This document shows positions 34,393-43,286 of a stretch of DNA of 64,000 nt, in pieces. Numbering within the stretch: position 1 is the stretch's first letter; every line of letters begins with the position of its first letter. Made by a program: the position numbers and the translations under genes. Under the pieces are notes generated by a model. That model made no database searches. It was not told the origin of the DNA and saw only the letters and a program-made list of their open reading frames with translations. This DNA is from Pacificitalea sp040119125 (lineage in GTDB: Bacteria > Pseudomonadota > Alphaproteobacteria > Rhodobacterales > Rhodobacteraceae): assembly GCA_040119125.1 (NCBI GenBank), contig JBEDTR010000001.1, positions 310,001 to 374,000 on the forward strand. Reading direction: 5' to 3'.

Positions 34393-35658
34393 TTGGATCA
34401 CTTCCTCTATCGCGACGGTGCGCTGCATGCCGAAGACGTGCCCGTGTCCGAAATCGCCGCTGCCGTCGGCACGCCGTTCTACGTCTATTCCACCGCCACC
34501 CTGATCCGGCATTTTCAGCTGTTTCAGGACGCCCTGTCGGGCCTCGATCACACCATCTGCTTTGCGATGAAATCGCTGTCCAATCAGGCGGTGCTGAAAA
34601 CGCTGGCGGATCAGGGCGCCGGGATGGATGTCGTGTCGGGCGGCGAATATGCCCGCGCCGTCGCCGCTGGCGTGCCGGGCGACCGCATCGTGTTTTCGGG
34701 TGTCGGTAAAACGCGGGAGGAGATGGCGCAGGCGCTGCAAGGCGGCATTCGCCAGTTCAACGTCGAGAGCGAGCCCGAAATGGAAGCGCTCTCTGCCATC
34801 GCCACCGAACTGGGCCGCACCGCGCCCATCACCATCCGCGTCAATCCGGATGTGGATGCGAAGACCCACGCCAAGATCGCCACCGGAAAATCCGAGAATA
34901 AATTCGGCATCCCAATTTCGCGCGCGCGAGAGGTCTACGCCCGCGCCGCCGCTCTGCCGGGGCTGGAGGTCGTCGGCATCGACGTGCATATCGGCTCCCA
35001 GTTGACGGATATCGAGCCGTTCCGCACGGCCTTCACCAAGGTGGCCGACCTGACCCGCGCCCTGCGCGCCGAAGGCCATGACATCCGCAGGCTCGATCTG
35101 GGCGGCGGTCTGGGCATTCCATATGCGCGGGTGAACGAAGCGCCGCCGCTGCCCTTCGACTATGGCGCGATGATCCGCGAGACCGTGGGCGATCTGGGCT
35201 GCGAGATCGAAATCGAACCCGGTCGCCTCATCTCCGGCAATGCCGGTCTGCTGGTCAGCCGGGTGATCTATGTCAAATCGGGCGAAGATCGGGAATTCCT
35301 GATCCTCGACGGGGCCATGAACGACCTGCTGCGCCCCGCCATGTATGATGCGCATCACGACATCGTCCCGGTGGTCGAGCCTGCACCGGGGGCGGAAACC
35401 AGCGCCTATGATGTGGTCGGCCCGGTTTGCGAATCGGGCGATACCTTTGCCAAGGGGCGGCAATTGCCGCAGCTTGGCGCCGGGGATCTGGTCGCGTTCC
35501 GCTCGGCCGGGGCATATGGCGCGGTGATGGCCAGCGAATACAACACCCGCCCCCTGATCCCGGAGGTTCTGGTGAAGGGCGATCAATTCGCCGTCATCCG
35601 CCCCCGTCCGACATTTGACGAAATCATCGCCCGCGATAAACTGCCCGAGTGGTTGTAA
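34393..35658 (+). CDS. lysA: Diaminopimelate decarboxylase
   Basis: A 421-aa PLP enzyme that makes lysine from meso-diaminopimelate. Seen: the PLP lysine in CFAMKSLSNQAVLKTL near residue 59, HIGSQLTD, the EIEPGRLISGNAG phosphate-binding segment and the active-site CESGDTFAKGR from the partner subunit. The start is placed at a TTG (34393) because GGGGGA lies at good spacing and homologues begin at the DHFLYRDG stretch; a TTG 12 codons upstream is also open. Confidence 0.93.
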   Translation: MDHFLYRDGALHAEDVPVSEIAAAVGTPFYVYSTATLIRHFQLFQDALSGLDHTICFAMKSLSNQAVLKTLADQGAGMDVVSGGEYARAVAAGVPGDRIVFSGVGKTREEMAQALQGGIRQFNVESEPEMEALSAIATELGRTAPITIRVNPDVDAKTHAKIATGKSENKFGIPISRAREVYARAAALPGLEVVGIDVHIGSQLTDIEPFRTAFTKVADLTRALRAEGHDIRRLDLGGGLGIPYARVNEAPPLPFDYGAMIRETVGDLGCEIEIEPGRLISGNAGLLVSRVIYVKSGEDREFLILDGAMNDLLRPAMYDAHHDIVPVVEPAPGAETSAYDVVGPVCESGDTFAKGRQLPQLGAGDLVAFRSAGAYGAVMASEYNTRPLIPEVLVKGDQFAVIRPRPTFDEIIARDKLPEWL

Positions 35659-35900
35659 GCCGGTTTCACCCCGTCCCGGCAGGGTGATCCCGCCCGGTCG
35701 CTGGCCGGGACGCGGCCTTGGTGCCGTGCCCGGCTAGGGGCGCCGCGCCGCCGATCGGCGTTTTGCGAACACGCGCGGGGATCGGTTCAGGGTTGTGGCC
35801 GTGGCCATGCCGGGCACACTGCTGGCCGGTGACGACCCGACCGCGACCCGACCCAAGACCCGACCGCGACCCGAGCGAAGCCCCAACCGGCAGGAGTGGC

Positions 35901-38567
35901 ATGGATCACGAAAACGCCCGCGCATCCGCCCTGAAATCGCTGCTCTGGCCGCTGCGCCTGACCCGTGTGGGATTGGTGGCGGAGCGGGCGACGCGGGCGT
36001 TCTGGCCGCTGTGGTCGGTTCTGCTGGGTGTGGCGGCGCTGCTGTTCTTTGGGCTGCATGACCTTGCCTCTCCGGCGCTGATCCTGGCCGGCGCCGGGCT
36101 GGTCGCGCTAATCTGCGTGGCGCTCGCCATCTGGGGCGCGCGGCGGTTTCACTGGCCCGACCGGTCCGAGGCCGCGGCCCGGCTTGACGCCACGCTGCCC
36201 GGCAATCCGATCCGTGCGTTGGCCGACACACAGGCCATCGGCGCGGGCGATGCGGCCTCGGTCGTGGTCTGGCACGCCCATGTCAGGCGCATGGCCGAGC
36301 GCGCGGCGCAGGCCCGCCCGGTGCGGCCCGACCTGCGGCTGGCCTCCCGCGATCCCTTCGCTCTGCGCTATGTGGCGCTGACGGCCTTCATCGCCGCGCT
36401 GCTCTTCGGGTCGGTCTGGCGTGTGGCCTCCGTCACCGACAGCTTCTCTGCCGGGCCGGGCGCGGCCATCGCCGCCGGTCCGGCTTGGGAGGGCTGGATC
36501 GAACCGTCCGCCCATACCAACCGGCCCGCGCTCTACCTCAATGATATCACGGCGGAGGCATTCGATGTGCCTGTAGGCAGCCGCATCGCGCTCAGGCTCT
36601 ACGGTCAGCCCGGCGATGTGACCGTGCGCGAAACCCTCTCCGCGTCCGGTCCCATTGCAGAGACCGGCGCCGACCCCTCCGATGCCACGCCCGATACCGC
36701 CACGCCCGACACCGCCCCACCGGTGACCGACAGCATGGCCCGCAGCTTTGCCGTGGCGCAGGCCGGGCAGTTGACCATCGACGGGCAAGGCGGGCGCAGC
36801 TGGCAGATCGGCGTGATCGACGACGCCGCACCCCGGGTCGATCTCGATGGCCAATTGGATATCGAAGCTTCGGGCCAGATGAGCCAACCCTTCGTCGCGA
36901 TGGACGATTACGGGGTGCAATCGGGTCAGGCGCGGTTTGATCTGGCGCTCGACGCGCTGCCGCGCCGCTACGGCCTGTCCGCCGCGCCAGAGCCCCGCGA
37001 CCCCATCACCGTCGATCTGCCGATGCCGATTTCCGGCGCCCGCGACGATTTCCGCGAAACGCTGGTCGAGGATTTCTCGAAACACCCTTGGGCCGGTTTG
37101 CCGGTCCGCTTGCAACTCTTCGTTCTGGATGCAGCGGGGCAGGAGGGCCTGTCCCAGCCGATGCAGATGCGCCTGCCGGGCCGCCGCTTTTTCGATCCGC
37201 TCGCCGCCTCGCTCATTGAAATGCGCCGCGATCTGCTCTGGACCCGCGCCAATGGCCGTCGCGCCGCGCAGGTGATCCGCGCGGTGACGTGGCGACCCGA
37301 TGGCATTATCCGCGACGCCTCCACCTATCTTCAGATCAAGCAGGTGCTGAGCCAGCTTGAATTCGAAAATGACCGCCCCGGTGCCCTCTCCGCCGAGGCC
37401 CGCGACCGCATCGCCGAAGACCTGTGGGAAATCGCCTCCCGCATCGAGGAGGGCGATCTGGCCGATGCGCTGGAACGGCTGCGGCAGGCCCGCGACAAGC
37501 TGTCTGAGGCCATTCGCAACGGCGCCACCGAAGCCGAGATTGCCGATCTGATGCAGGATTACCGGCAGGCTTTGTCGGAATATATGAACCAGCTTGCCCA
37601 GCAACAGCAGCAGAACCCGGACCAGTCGCAGCAGCAGGCCGACAACATGATGGAGATGACCGGCGATCAATTGCAGGAGATGCTCGACCAGCTGCAGCAA
37701 TTGATGGAGGAAGGCCGCACCGCCGAGGCGCAGCAGCTTCTCGAACAGCTTCAGCAGATGATGGAAAACATGCAGGTCGCAGAGGGCCAGCCCGGTCAGG
37801 GGCAGCAAAGCCCCGGCCAGCAGGCGATGGACGACCTTGCCCAGACGCTCCGCGATCAGCAGGGCCTGTCGGATGAGGCCTTCCGCGATTTGCAGGAGCA
37901 GTTCAATCCGGGCCAACAGCCGGGCCAACAACCCGGGCAGCAGGGTCAGCAGCCGGGACAACAGCCGGGTCAGCAACTGGGGCAGGGTCAGCAACCGGGC
38001 CAGCAACCCGGTCAGCAACCGGGCCAACCGGGACAGGGCGACAATTCCCAACCCGGCGCGCCCAGTGCCGAAAGCCTCGCCCAGCGGCAAAACCAGCTCC
38101 GGCAGGAACTCGACCGGCAGTCGCAAAACCTGCCCGGTGCCGGCAGCGAGCCGGGACAGGCCGCGCGTCGTGCGCTCGACGAGGCAGGCCGCGCCATGGA
38201 CCGCGCCGAGCGTGACCTGCAGGGCGATGACCTCGCCGGGGCCATCGACAATCAGGCGCAGGCGATGGAAGCCCTGCGCGAAGGCATGCGCAACCTTGGC
38301 GAGGCCATGGCGCAGGAACAGGGTCAGCAGCAGCCCGGCCAGCAGGGCCAATCGATGGGACAAGCCGACCCCAACGGCCGCCGCGATCCCTTGGGCCGCG
38401 AAAGCGGCACCGAGGGCGAGCTTGGCTCCGACGAGAACCTGTTGCAGGGCGAAGACGTCTACCGCCGCGCCCGCGACCTGCTCGACGAAATCCGCCGCCG
38501 CTCCGGTGACCAGCAGCGCCCCGAGGTCGAACTCGACTACCTGCGCCGATTGCTGGACCGCTTCTAA
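35901..38567 (+). CDS. TIGR02302 (DUF4175) family large membrane protein
   Basis: An 888-aa protein with three N-terminal membrane segments (about 35-50, 55-78 and 150-170). A long periplasmic region with Ig-like sequence follows, then a helical Gln-rich C-terminal third. That third includes LDQLQQLMEEGRTAEAQQLLEQL and a PGQQ-type low-complexity stretch encoded at 37908-38040. Family TIGR02302 is found across alphaproteobacteria; its function is unknown and it is only loosely placed at the envelope. The start at 35901 has CAGGAG in front; the open frame upstream is repetitive and unlikely to be coding. Confidence 0.88.
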   Translation: MDHENARASALKSLLWPLRLTRVGLVAERATRAFWPLWSVLLGVAALLFFGLHDLASPALILAGAGLVALICVALAIWGARRFHWPDRSEAAARLDATLPGNPIRALADTQAIGAGDAASVVVWHAHVRRMAERAAQARPVRPDLRLASRDPFALRYVALTAFIAALLFGSVWRVASVTDSFSAGPGAAIAAGPAWEGWIEPSAHTNRPALYLNDITAEAFDVPVGSRIALRLYGQPGDVTVRETLSASGPIAETGADPSDATPDTATPDTAPPVTDSMARSFAVAQAGQLTIDGQGGRSWQIGVIDDAAPRVDLDGQLDIEASGQMSQPFVAMDDYGVQSGQARFDLALDALPRRYGLSAAPEPRDPITVDLPMPISGARDDFRETLVEDFSKHPWAGLPVRLQLFVLDAAGQEGLSQPMQMRLPGRRFFDPLAASLIEMRRDLLWTRANGRRAAQVIRAVTWRPDGIIRDASTYLQIKQVLSQLEFENDRPGALSAEARDRIAEDLWEIASRIEEGDLADALERLRQARDKLSEAIRNGATEAEIADLMQDYRQALSEYMNQLAQQQQQNPDQSQQQADNMMEMTGDQLQEMLDQLQQLMEEGRTAEAQQLLEQLQQMMENMQVAEGQPGQGQQSPGQQAMDDLAQTLRDQQGLSDEAFRDLQEQFNPGQQPGQQPGQQGQQPGQQPGQQLGQGQQPGQQPGQQPGQPGQGDNSQPGAPSAESLAQRQNQLRQELDRQSQNLPGAGSEPGQAARRALDEAGRAMDRAERDLQGDDLAGAIDNQAQAMEALREGMRNLGEAMAQEQGQQQPGQQGQSMGQADPNGRRDPLGRESGTEGELGSDENLLQGEDVYRRARDLLDEIRRRSGDQQRPEVELDYLRRLLDRF
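37908..38040 (+). repeat. PGQQ-coding low-complexity repeat inside the TIGR02302 gene
   Basis: A run of 9- to 15-nt units encodes PGQQ, GQQ and related variants over about 44 residues. Third positions vary between copies, so the repeats are maintained as protein rather than very recent DNA slippage. It likely forms a flexible linker between helical segments, and its length may vary among strains. Confidence 0.8.
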
Positions 38568-39015
38568 CGGCGGCGCTTTCGTTGGGAAGGGTTGGCCTCT
38601 CGCGGACCTCGGAGCGGGCGTCGCAATGAAACGCCCCGCTCACCTGTCTCGGCGCGCCTCCCGTGCAGGCTCCCGTCATGCCAAGCGGATCAGCCCGCGA
38701 ACAAGGCGAAGCCGCGCGGGCGAGCGCCTGCCCGTCCCCACGGGTTGGCGCTTTGGGAGGTTGCGCTGACCCCGGAGCGGGGAGGTAGCGTCACCATAAA
38801 GCACACGGCTCAATCGCAGCAGCGCCATCCCACGGGCAGGCTTCCGTTGCACGTCAGCGGTGCGCCGCGTCCTCGCGCGCTGGCGCGCTGCCACCTCTCG
38901 CTGACCTCGAAACGGGGTGTAACGCGGCACCCTAAACCACATCGCTCAGCCGCAGCAGCGCCACCCCACGGGCAGGCTCCCGATGCGGATTGCCTGACCC
39001 GGCGCGCCCGCGTCT
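38568..39015. other. Intergenic region holding repeat copy 1
   Basis: This 448-nt stretch between convergent genes has no convincing coding frame. Most of it (38691-38987) is a repeat element shared with 57.0 kb. Confidence 0.7.
38691..38987 (+). repeat. Dispersed intergenic repeat, copy 1 (one and a half modules)
   Basis: The segment CGAACAAGGCGAAGCCGCGC, a hairpin AGCGCC-TGCCCGT-CCCC-ACGGG-TTGGCGCT, a CGCTGACC box, CACCATAAA and a GCAGCGCCA(T/C)CCCACGGGCAGGCT box recur in the same order in the reverse complement of 56976-57145. The distal half, from CGCTGACC to the GGGCAGGCT box, is repeated a second time at about 38890-38987. Both copies are strictly intergenic. Confidence 0.8.
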
Positions 39016-40338
39016 TTATTTCGGGCCGACCATCTGCCGCAGACGGTCGTCCAGCCAGACGCGCCCATCATTGACCGCGTTCACATAGGCGACCAGCGGC
39101 GCTTCGGCCTGCGGGATCCAACCGGCGATCATCGGCGCGCGGGAATAGGCAAAAAGCGCAAGCCCCGCCGCGATCAGCGCGATGCCAAATCCCAAACGGA
39201 AGCCCTTCTGCCGCCGTTGCCGGACCGCGCGGGCGACACGGGGATCTTGGGTTTCCTTGGCGGCGTTCTGGCCGCTGGCACGCAGGGTGGAGTTGATCTC
39301 CTCGATATCGGGGAGCAAATCGCGCCGGGAGCCGCGCTTATCGCGGAACATGTCTGCGTCGCTATCTGTCGCCTGTGCATCCCCGGCTGTGGTTTCGAAC
39401 GCATCGTCAGGCCCGGCAGGGGCGCGTGACGCGACACTGGGGCGATCTTTGTCGTGCAGGGCGGTGGGTGCCGAGGTCGCGTCGGGGTGGGAAACGGCGT
39501 CGCTCTCGGGTCGGTCGCCCCGCGCCGCCGCCGCCGCGCTGCCTGCGATGATCGCAGCTTCGGCAGGGGGCATGCGGTCCGGTTCGACATCCCGCTGCTG
39601 TGGCGGTGCGTCCACCTCGGGACTGTCGGGACTAACGGGGCGGACCGGCTCGGGGACGGCCTCCGGGCGGGCGACGGACAGGGCGTCGTCCGTATCCTCC
39701 TCGCCTGCGCCCTCATCGTTCACCATGGGGGTGTGATCGGTTGGCGCGGGGGTGGGGCGCGCACGCTCCGGCTCGCTCACGCCCAGATCGGGCTGCATTT
39801 CCAGACCGCCCGCATCGCGCCGCCGCGCGGCCTGCTCACGCTCGGCCTCCTCGCGCAGCACCTGCAACAGCGATGCGTCGAGCCTGCGGCGCGGGGGCGT
39901 TACCGCCTGCTCGGAAGGGGCTTCGGCGTCAGTCGATGCGGCATCCTCTGCCTCCGTGTCACGCGCGGCATCCGCGTCACCGTCATGGGGGATATCTTTC
40001 CAGTCGCCGTGTTCCTCATCAGCCGACCCCGGCAGGGCATCCGGCACGGACGGCGCGACCTTGCGCGGGCGCACGCCCCGCGACACCTTGATCCGGGAGG
40101 AGGCAGGACCGTCCACCGGATCGTGTCGCGGCTCTGGCTCCGTTTGGCTGACGGGGGGCTGATCGGTGCTCGGCTCGGCAATTGCCTCGGCGCTCGACTC
40201 GGGCTCCGGACCTTCGCCCTCGGGATACTGAAACCATGTCCGCCCGCAATTGGAACATTGCACGTCGCGCCCGCCCGGCGGGATCAGATCGTCACCGACC
40301 GCGTATTGTGCCTCGCAATTCGGACAGATCAGCCGCAT
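39016..40338 (-). CDS. Zinc-ribbon membrane protein with long disordered linker
   Basis: A 440-aa protein. An N-terminal MJ0042-type zinc ribbon (CPNCEAQYAVGDDLIP then QCSNCGRTW, four cysteines in residues 5-32) is followed by about 330 residues of acidic, proline-rich, apparently disordered sequence. One membrane helix near 385-405 (LGFGIALIAAGLALFAYSRA) and a short conserved periplasmic tail ending the protein come last. It is placed directly upstream of and divergent from ftsE, an order I recall as common in Rhodobacteraceae. The role is unknown; a membrane-anchored cytoplasmic zinc finger near the division genes is all that can be said. Confidence 0.85.
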   Translation of the reverse strand: MRLICPNCEAQYAVGDDLIPPGGRDVQCSNCGRTWFQYPEGEGPEPESSAEAIAEPSTDQPPVSQTEPEPRHDPVDGPASSRIKVSRGVRPRKVAPSVPDALPGSADEEHGDWKDIPHDGDADAARDTEAEDAASTDAEAPSEQAVTPPRRRLDASLLQVLREEAEREQAARRRDAGGLEMQPDLGVSEPERARPTPAPTDHTPMVNDEGAGEEDTDDALSVARPEAVPEPVRPVSPDSPEVDAPPQQRDVEPDRMPPAEAAIIAGSAAAAARGDRPESDAVSHPDATSAPTALHDKDRPSVASRAPAGPDDAFETTAGDAQATDSDADMFRDKRGSRRDLLPDIEEINSTLRASGQNAAKETQDPRVARAVRQRRQKGFRLGFGIALIAAGLALFAYSRAPMIAGWIPQAEAPLVAYVNAVNDGRVWLDDRLRQMVGPK

Positions 40339-40586
40339 TTCATTCCCCTCGGATGATCGTCATGCGCCATCCGTTTTGTGCCTGTATCCGCCTAAGTCTA
40401 TCAATCGGCCCATCAATTGCCAGCAAATCCCCCCGTAAGCGGGGCGCCTGATTGCAACCGATCCGGGGGTGGGGCAGAAAAGACACCGCAGCCCGGCGCA
40501 TCCGGCCGTTCACGCCCATCACAAGGCGATTCTCCCGGCGCCGCAGCAACCGACAGGCGCCGGCACAGGCGCGGAGGAGAGCAGAC

Positions 40587-41261
40587 GTGATCGAACTGGA
40601 AGCGGCAGGCTATACCTATCGCGGCGGTGAGCCGCTGCTGCGCGAGATGAGCCTGCACCTGCCGCCCGGCTCGTTCCATTTCCTGACCGGACCTTCGGGT
40701 GCGGGGAAATCGACACTGCTGAAGCTGTGCTATTTCGAACTGCTCCCGACCGAAGGCGATATTCGTATCTTTGGGCGCTCGATCAAGGGCATGTCGCGCG
40801 ACGATATCGCCCAGGCCCGCCGCCGCATCGGGGTGGTGCATCAGGATTGCCAATTCCTCGATCATCTGCCGCTGGCGGAAAATGTCGCCCTGCCGCTGAA
40901 GGTCGCGGATAAGGAGCCAGAGCCCGCGAACCTGCTCGAATTGCTCAGCTGGGTCGGGCTGGAACGGCGCGCCGAGGCGCTTCCGCCGGAATTGTCGGGC
41001 GGCGAACGTCAGCGCGCCGCCCTGGCCCGCGCGGTGGTGATGGCGCCGGACCTGATCCTTGCCGATGAGCCGACGGGCAATGTCGATTGGGAGATGTCGC
41101 TGCGGCTGTTGCAATTGCTGGTGGAGCTGAACCGCATGGGCAAAACCGTGCTGGTCGCGACCCATGACCTGAACTTGATCCGCGCCGCCAAGAAACAGGT
41201 GCCGGCCCGTGTGCTGCGCATCGCCGGGGCGCGGCTGCAATTGGCGGGGGCGGACCTGTGA
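40587..41261 (+). CDS. ftsE: Cell division ATP-binding protein FtsE
   Basis: A 224-aa ABC ATPase: Walker A GPSGAGKST near residue 38, signature LSGGERQRAALARA, Walker B LILADEPTGNVD. With FtsX it regulates peptidoglycan hydrolases at the divisome. The start is a GTG at 40587, chosen because GCGGAGGAGAG lies just upstream and homology starts there; an upstream open frame is arginine-rich and non-conserved in look. It overlaps ftsX by 4 nt (GTGA). Confidence 0.93.
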   Translation: MIELEAAGYTYRGGEPLLREMSLHLPPGSFHFLTGPSGAGKSTLLKLCYFELLPTEGDIRIFGRSIKGMSRDDIAQARRRIGVVHQDCQFLDHLPLAENVALPLKVADKEPEPANLLELLSWVGLERRAEALPPELSGGERQRAALARAVVMAPDLILADEPTGNVDWEMSLRLLQLLVELNRMGKTVLVATHDLNLIRAAKKQVPARVLRIAGARLQLAGADL

Positions 41262-42496
41262 GCAACGGACGCGATAGCGAACACCGGCACCAGCCCGGCA
41301 GCCCGGATGTGGGGTTTGGCGCGGATGCGCCCGGCAGTTCGCCTGCGCAGACCCCCGCCGCGCAGACCTCCCCCACGCAGCCGTCCGGCACCCCGAATCC
41401 GCGTCTGAGCGGCGCCAGCCGTGATCCCGCGTCTCCGTCGCAAACGCAGCCGCCCCGACCCCCGTCGCAAGGGGCGAGCCCCACGACCGGCCCCACGACC
41501 GGCCCCGCGCCGCGCCGCAGGTCCGCCGCGCCTCAGCCCGCTGCCCCGCGCCGCAATGCGGGCGATCTGGGCCGGTCCGCCGCGCGTGGGTTGCGCCGGC
41601 GGGGCGAGGCGCTCTGGGCGCTGATGCGCGGCGATCCCGGTGCCGACCGGGTGGTGCCCCCCACCGGCGTCACCGCCCGGCTGACCCAATTGACAGCTGG
41701 CGCGATGGCGGTGCTCGCGGTGTTTGCGCTGGCCGTGGCGGTGTCGACCGACCGGATGGCCGACCGCTGGAGCGAGGAACTTGCCCGCACCGCCACCTTG
41801 CGCATCTCCGCGCCCGAAGGTCAGGTTGATGCGCAGGTCGCCGCCGCGCTCACTCTGCTGGGCGAAACCCCCGGCGTTGAAGGCGCGCGCCGGCTGACCT
41901 CGGAGGAGGAGCGCGCGCTGCTGGAGCCGTGGTTCGGCCCCGATCTGCCGGTGGAAACCCTGCCCATCCCCGCGCTGATCGAGATCACCACGACCCAAGA
42001 CGGCATAGACGCGGGCGGCCTGCGCGCGCGACTGGCGGGCGAAGTGCCCGGCGCCATTTTTGACGATCACACCCGCTGGCGCACGCCGCTGGTCGGCGCG
42101 GCGACACGGGTGCGCACGCTGGGGCTGCTGGCGCTGGTGCTGATCGGCACCGCCACCGCCGCGATGGTGGTGCTGGCGGCCAATGCCGCGCTGGCCGCCA
42201 ATGCCCGCGTCATCGCCGCGTTGCGATTGGTGGGCGCGCGCGATGTCTATATCGCCCGTGCCTTTGTGCGCCGCTTCACCCGCCGGGCGCTGTTCGGGGC
42301 CGGGATCGGCACTGCCACCGGGATGGTGCTCATCGCGCTGCTGCCCGCCGCCGATGCGGCCACCGGCGTGCTGGGCGGGCTTGGCTTTGCCGGGGCCGGT
42401 TGGCTCTGGCCTCTCATCGTGCCGCCGCTGGCGGCACTCACTGCCTTCTGGGCGACACGGTTCGCGGCGCTGCGCCGCCTGAAGGAGCTGACCTGA
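41258..42496 (+). CDS. ftsX: Cell division protein FtsX with proline-rich N-terminal extension
   Basis: A 412-aa protein if translated from the GTG overlapping the ftsE stop. Residues about 1-105 are Pro/Ser/Thr/Ala/Arg-rich and look disordered (ASPTTGPTTGPAPRRRSAAP). The FtsX core follows: a first membrane helix near 150, a periplasmic domain (EGQVDAQVAAALTLLGETPG), and three C-terminal helices with NARVIAALRLVGARDVYIA between. FtsX proteins are usually about 300 aa, so the extension is unusual. There is no good internal start with a ribosome binding site before about residue 130. Confidence 0.88.
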   Translation: MSNGRDSEHRHQPGSPDVGFGADAPGSSPAQTPAAQTSPTQPSGTPNPRLSGASRDPASPSQTQPPRPPSQGASPTTGPTTGPAPRRRSAAPQPAAPRRNAGDLGRSAARGLRRRGEALWALMRGDPGADRVVPPTGVTARLTQLTAGAMAVLAVFALAVAVSTDRMADRWSEELARTATLRISAPEGQVDAQVAAALTLLGETPGVEGARRLTSEEERALLEPWFGPDLPVETLPIPALIEITTTQDGIDAGGLRARLAGEVPGAIFDDHTRWRTPLVGAATRVRTLGLLALVLIGTATAAMVVLAANAALAANARVIAALRLVGARDVYIARAFVRRFTRRALFGAGIGTATGMVLIALLPAADAATGVLGGLGFAGAGWLWPLIVPPLAALTAFWATRFAALRRLKELT

Positions 42497-42497
42497 A

Positions 42498-43286
42498 ATG
42501 GTTTACGCATGGCAATGGCTGCGGTCGCTGGTGTTCAACGTGCAGATGTATCTGGCGATGCTGGTGCTGGGGATCGTATTCGCGCCGCTGGCCGCGTTTG
42601 ATCGTAAATACGCGTTCGCCGCGGTGCACAGCTATTGCCGCTATGTGCGGTGGAGCGCCGCCGTCCTGACCGGCCTGCGCAGCGAAATCCGCGGAGAGGT
42701 GCCGCAGGGCGAGGTTCTGGTCGCGTCGAAACACCAGTCCTTCTTTGACATCATCCTGTTGGTGTCGGTGCTGCCGCGTCCGAAATTCATCATGAAGGCC
42801 GAACTGCGCCGCGCGCCGGTCCTTGGCTGGTTCGCGCAACGCATCGGCTGCGTGCCGGTTAATCGCGGCAAACGCGCGGCGGCCATCCGCGCGATGAAGG
42901 AAAGCGTGGCGCAGGGCCGGATCGAGCCGGGGCAATTGGTGATCTACCCCCAAGGCACCCGCGTCGCGGCAGGGGCGGCACTGCCCTATAAGATCGGTGT
43001 TGGTATTCTTTATGAACAACTGGGCCAGACCTGTGTGCCGGCGGCGACCAATGTGGGCGTGTTCTGGCCGCGGCAGGGGGTCTATCGCAAACCGGGCCTT
43101 GCCGTGGTGGAATTTCTCGACCCCGTCGCCCCCGGCCTGCCTGCAGCACAGTTGATGCGCGTGCTGGAACACCGCGTCGAAACCGCGTCCAACCGCCTGA
43201 TGGTCGAGGCCGGGTTTGATCCGGCTAAATTGCCCGACCCCGCCGAAGTGCCGGTGGAAACAGCGCCCGGCGAAGTCGGTCGCTGA
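42498..43286 (+). CDS. plsC: 1-acyl-sn-glycerol-3-phosphate acyltransferase
   Basis: A 262-aa membrane acyltransferase making phosphatidic acid. It has an N-terminal hydrophobic helix (LVFNVQMYLAMLVLGIVFAPL), the catalytic KHQSFFD (HX4D) near residue 76, VPVNRGKR near 118 and YPQGTRVAAG near 150, plus AATNVGVFW. All four PlsC motif regions are present. It begins 1 nt after ftsX, so it is likely co-transcribed with ftsEX. The tandem repeat array follows. Confidence 0.93.
   Translation: MVYAWQWLRSLVFNVQMYLAMLVLGIVFAPLAAFDRKYAFAAVHSYCRYVRWSAAVLTGLRSEIRGEVPQGEVLVASKHQSFFDIILLVSVLPRPKFIMKAELRRAPVLGWFAQRIGCVPVNRGKRAAAIRAMKESVAQGRIEPGQLVIYPQGTRVAAGAALPYKIGVGILYEQLGQTCVPAATNVGVFWPRQGVYRKPGLAVVEFLDPVAPGLPAAQLMRVLEHRVETASNRLMVEAGFDPAKLPDPAEVPVETAPGEVGR

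Noticed and set aside
34335..34709. Small plus-strand frame covering the start of lysA
   Set aside because: It runs out of frame through conserved lysA codons and is Arg/Cys-rich without features.
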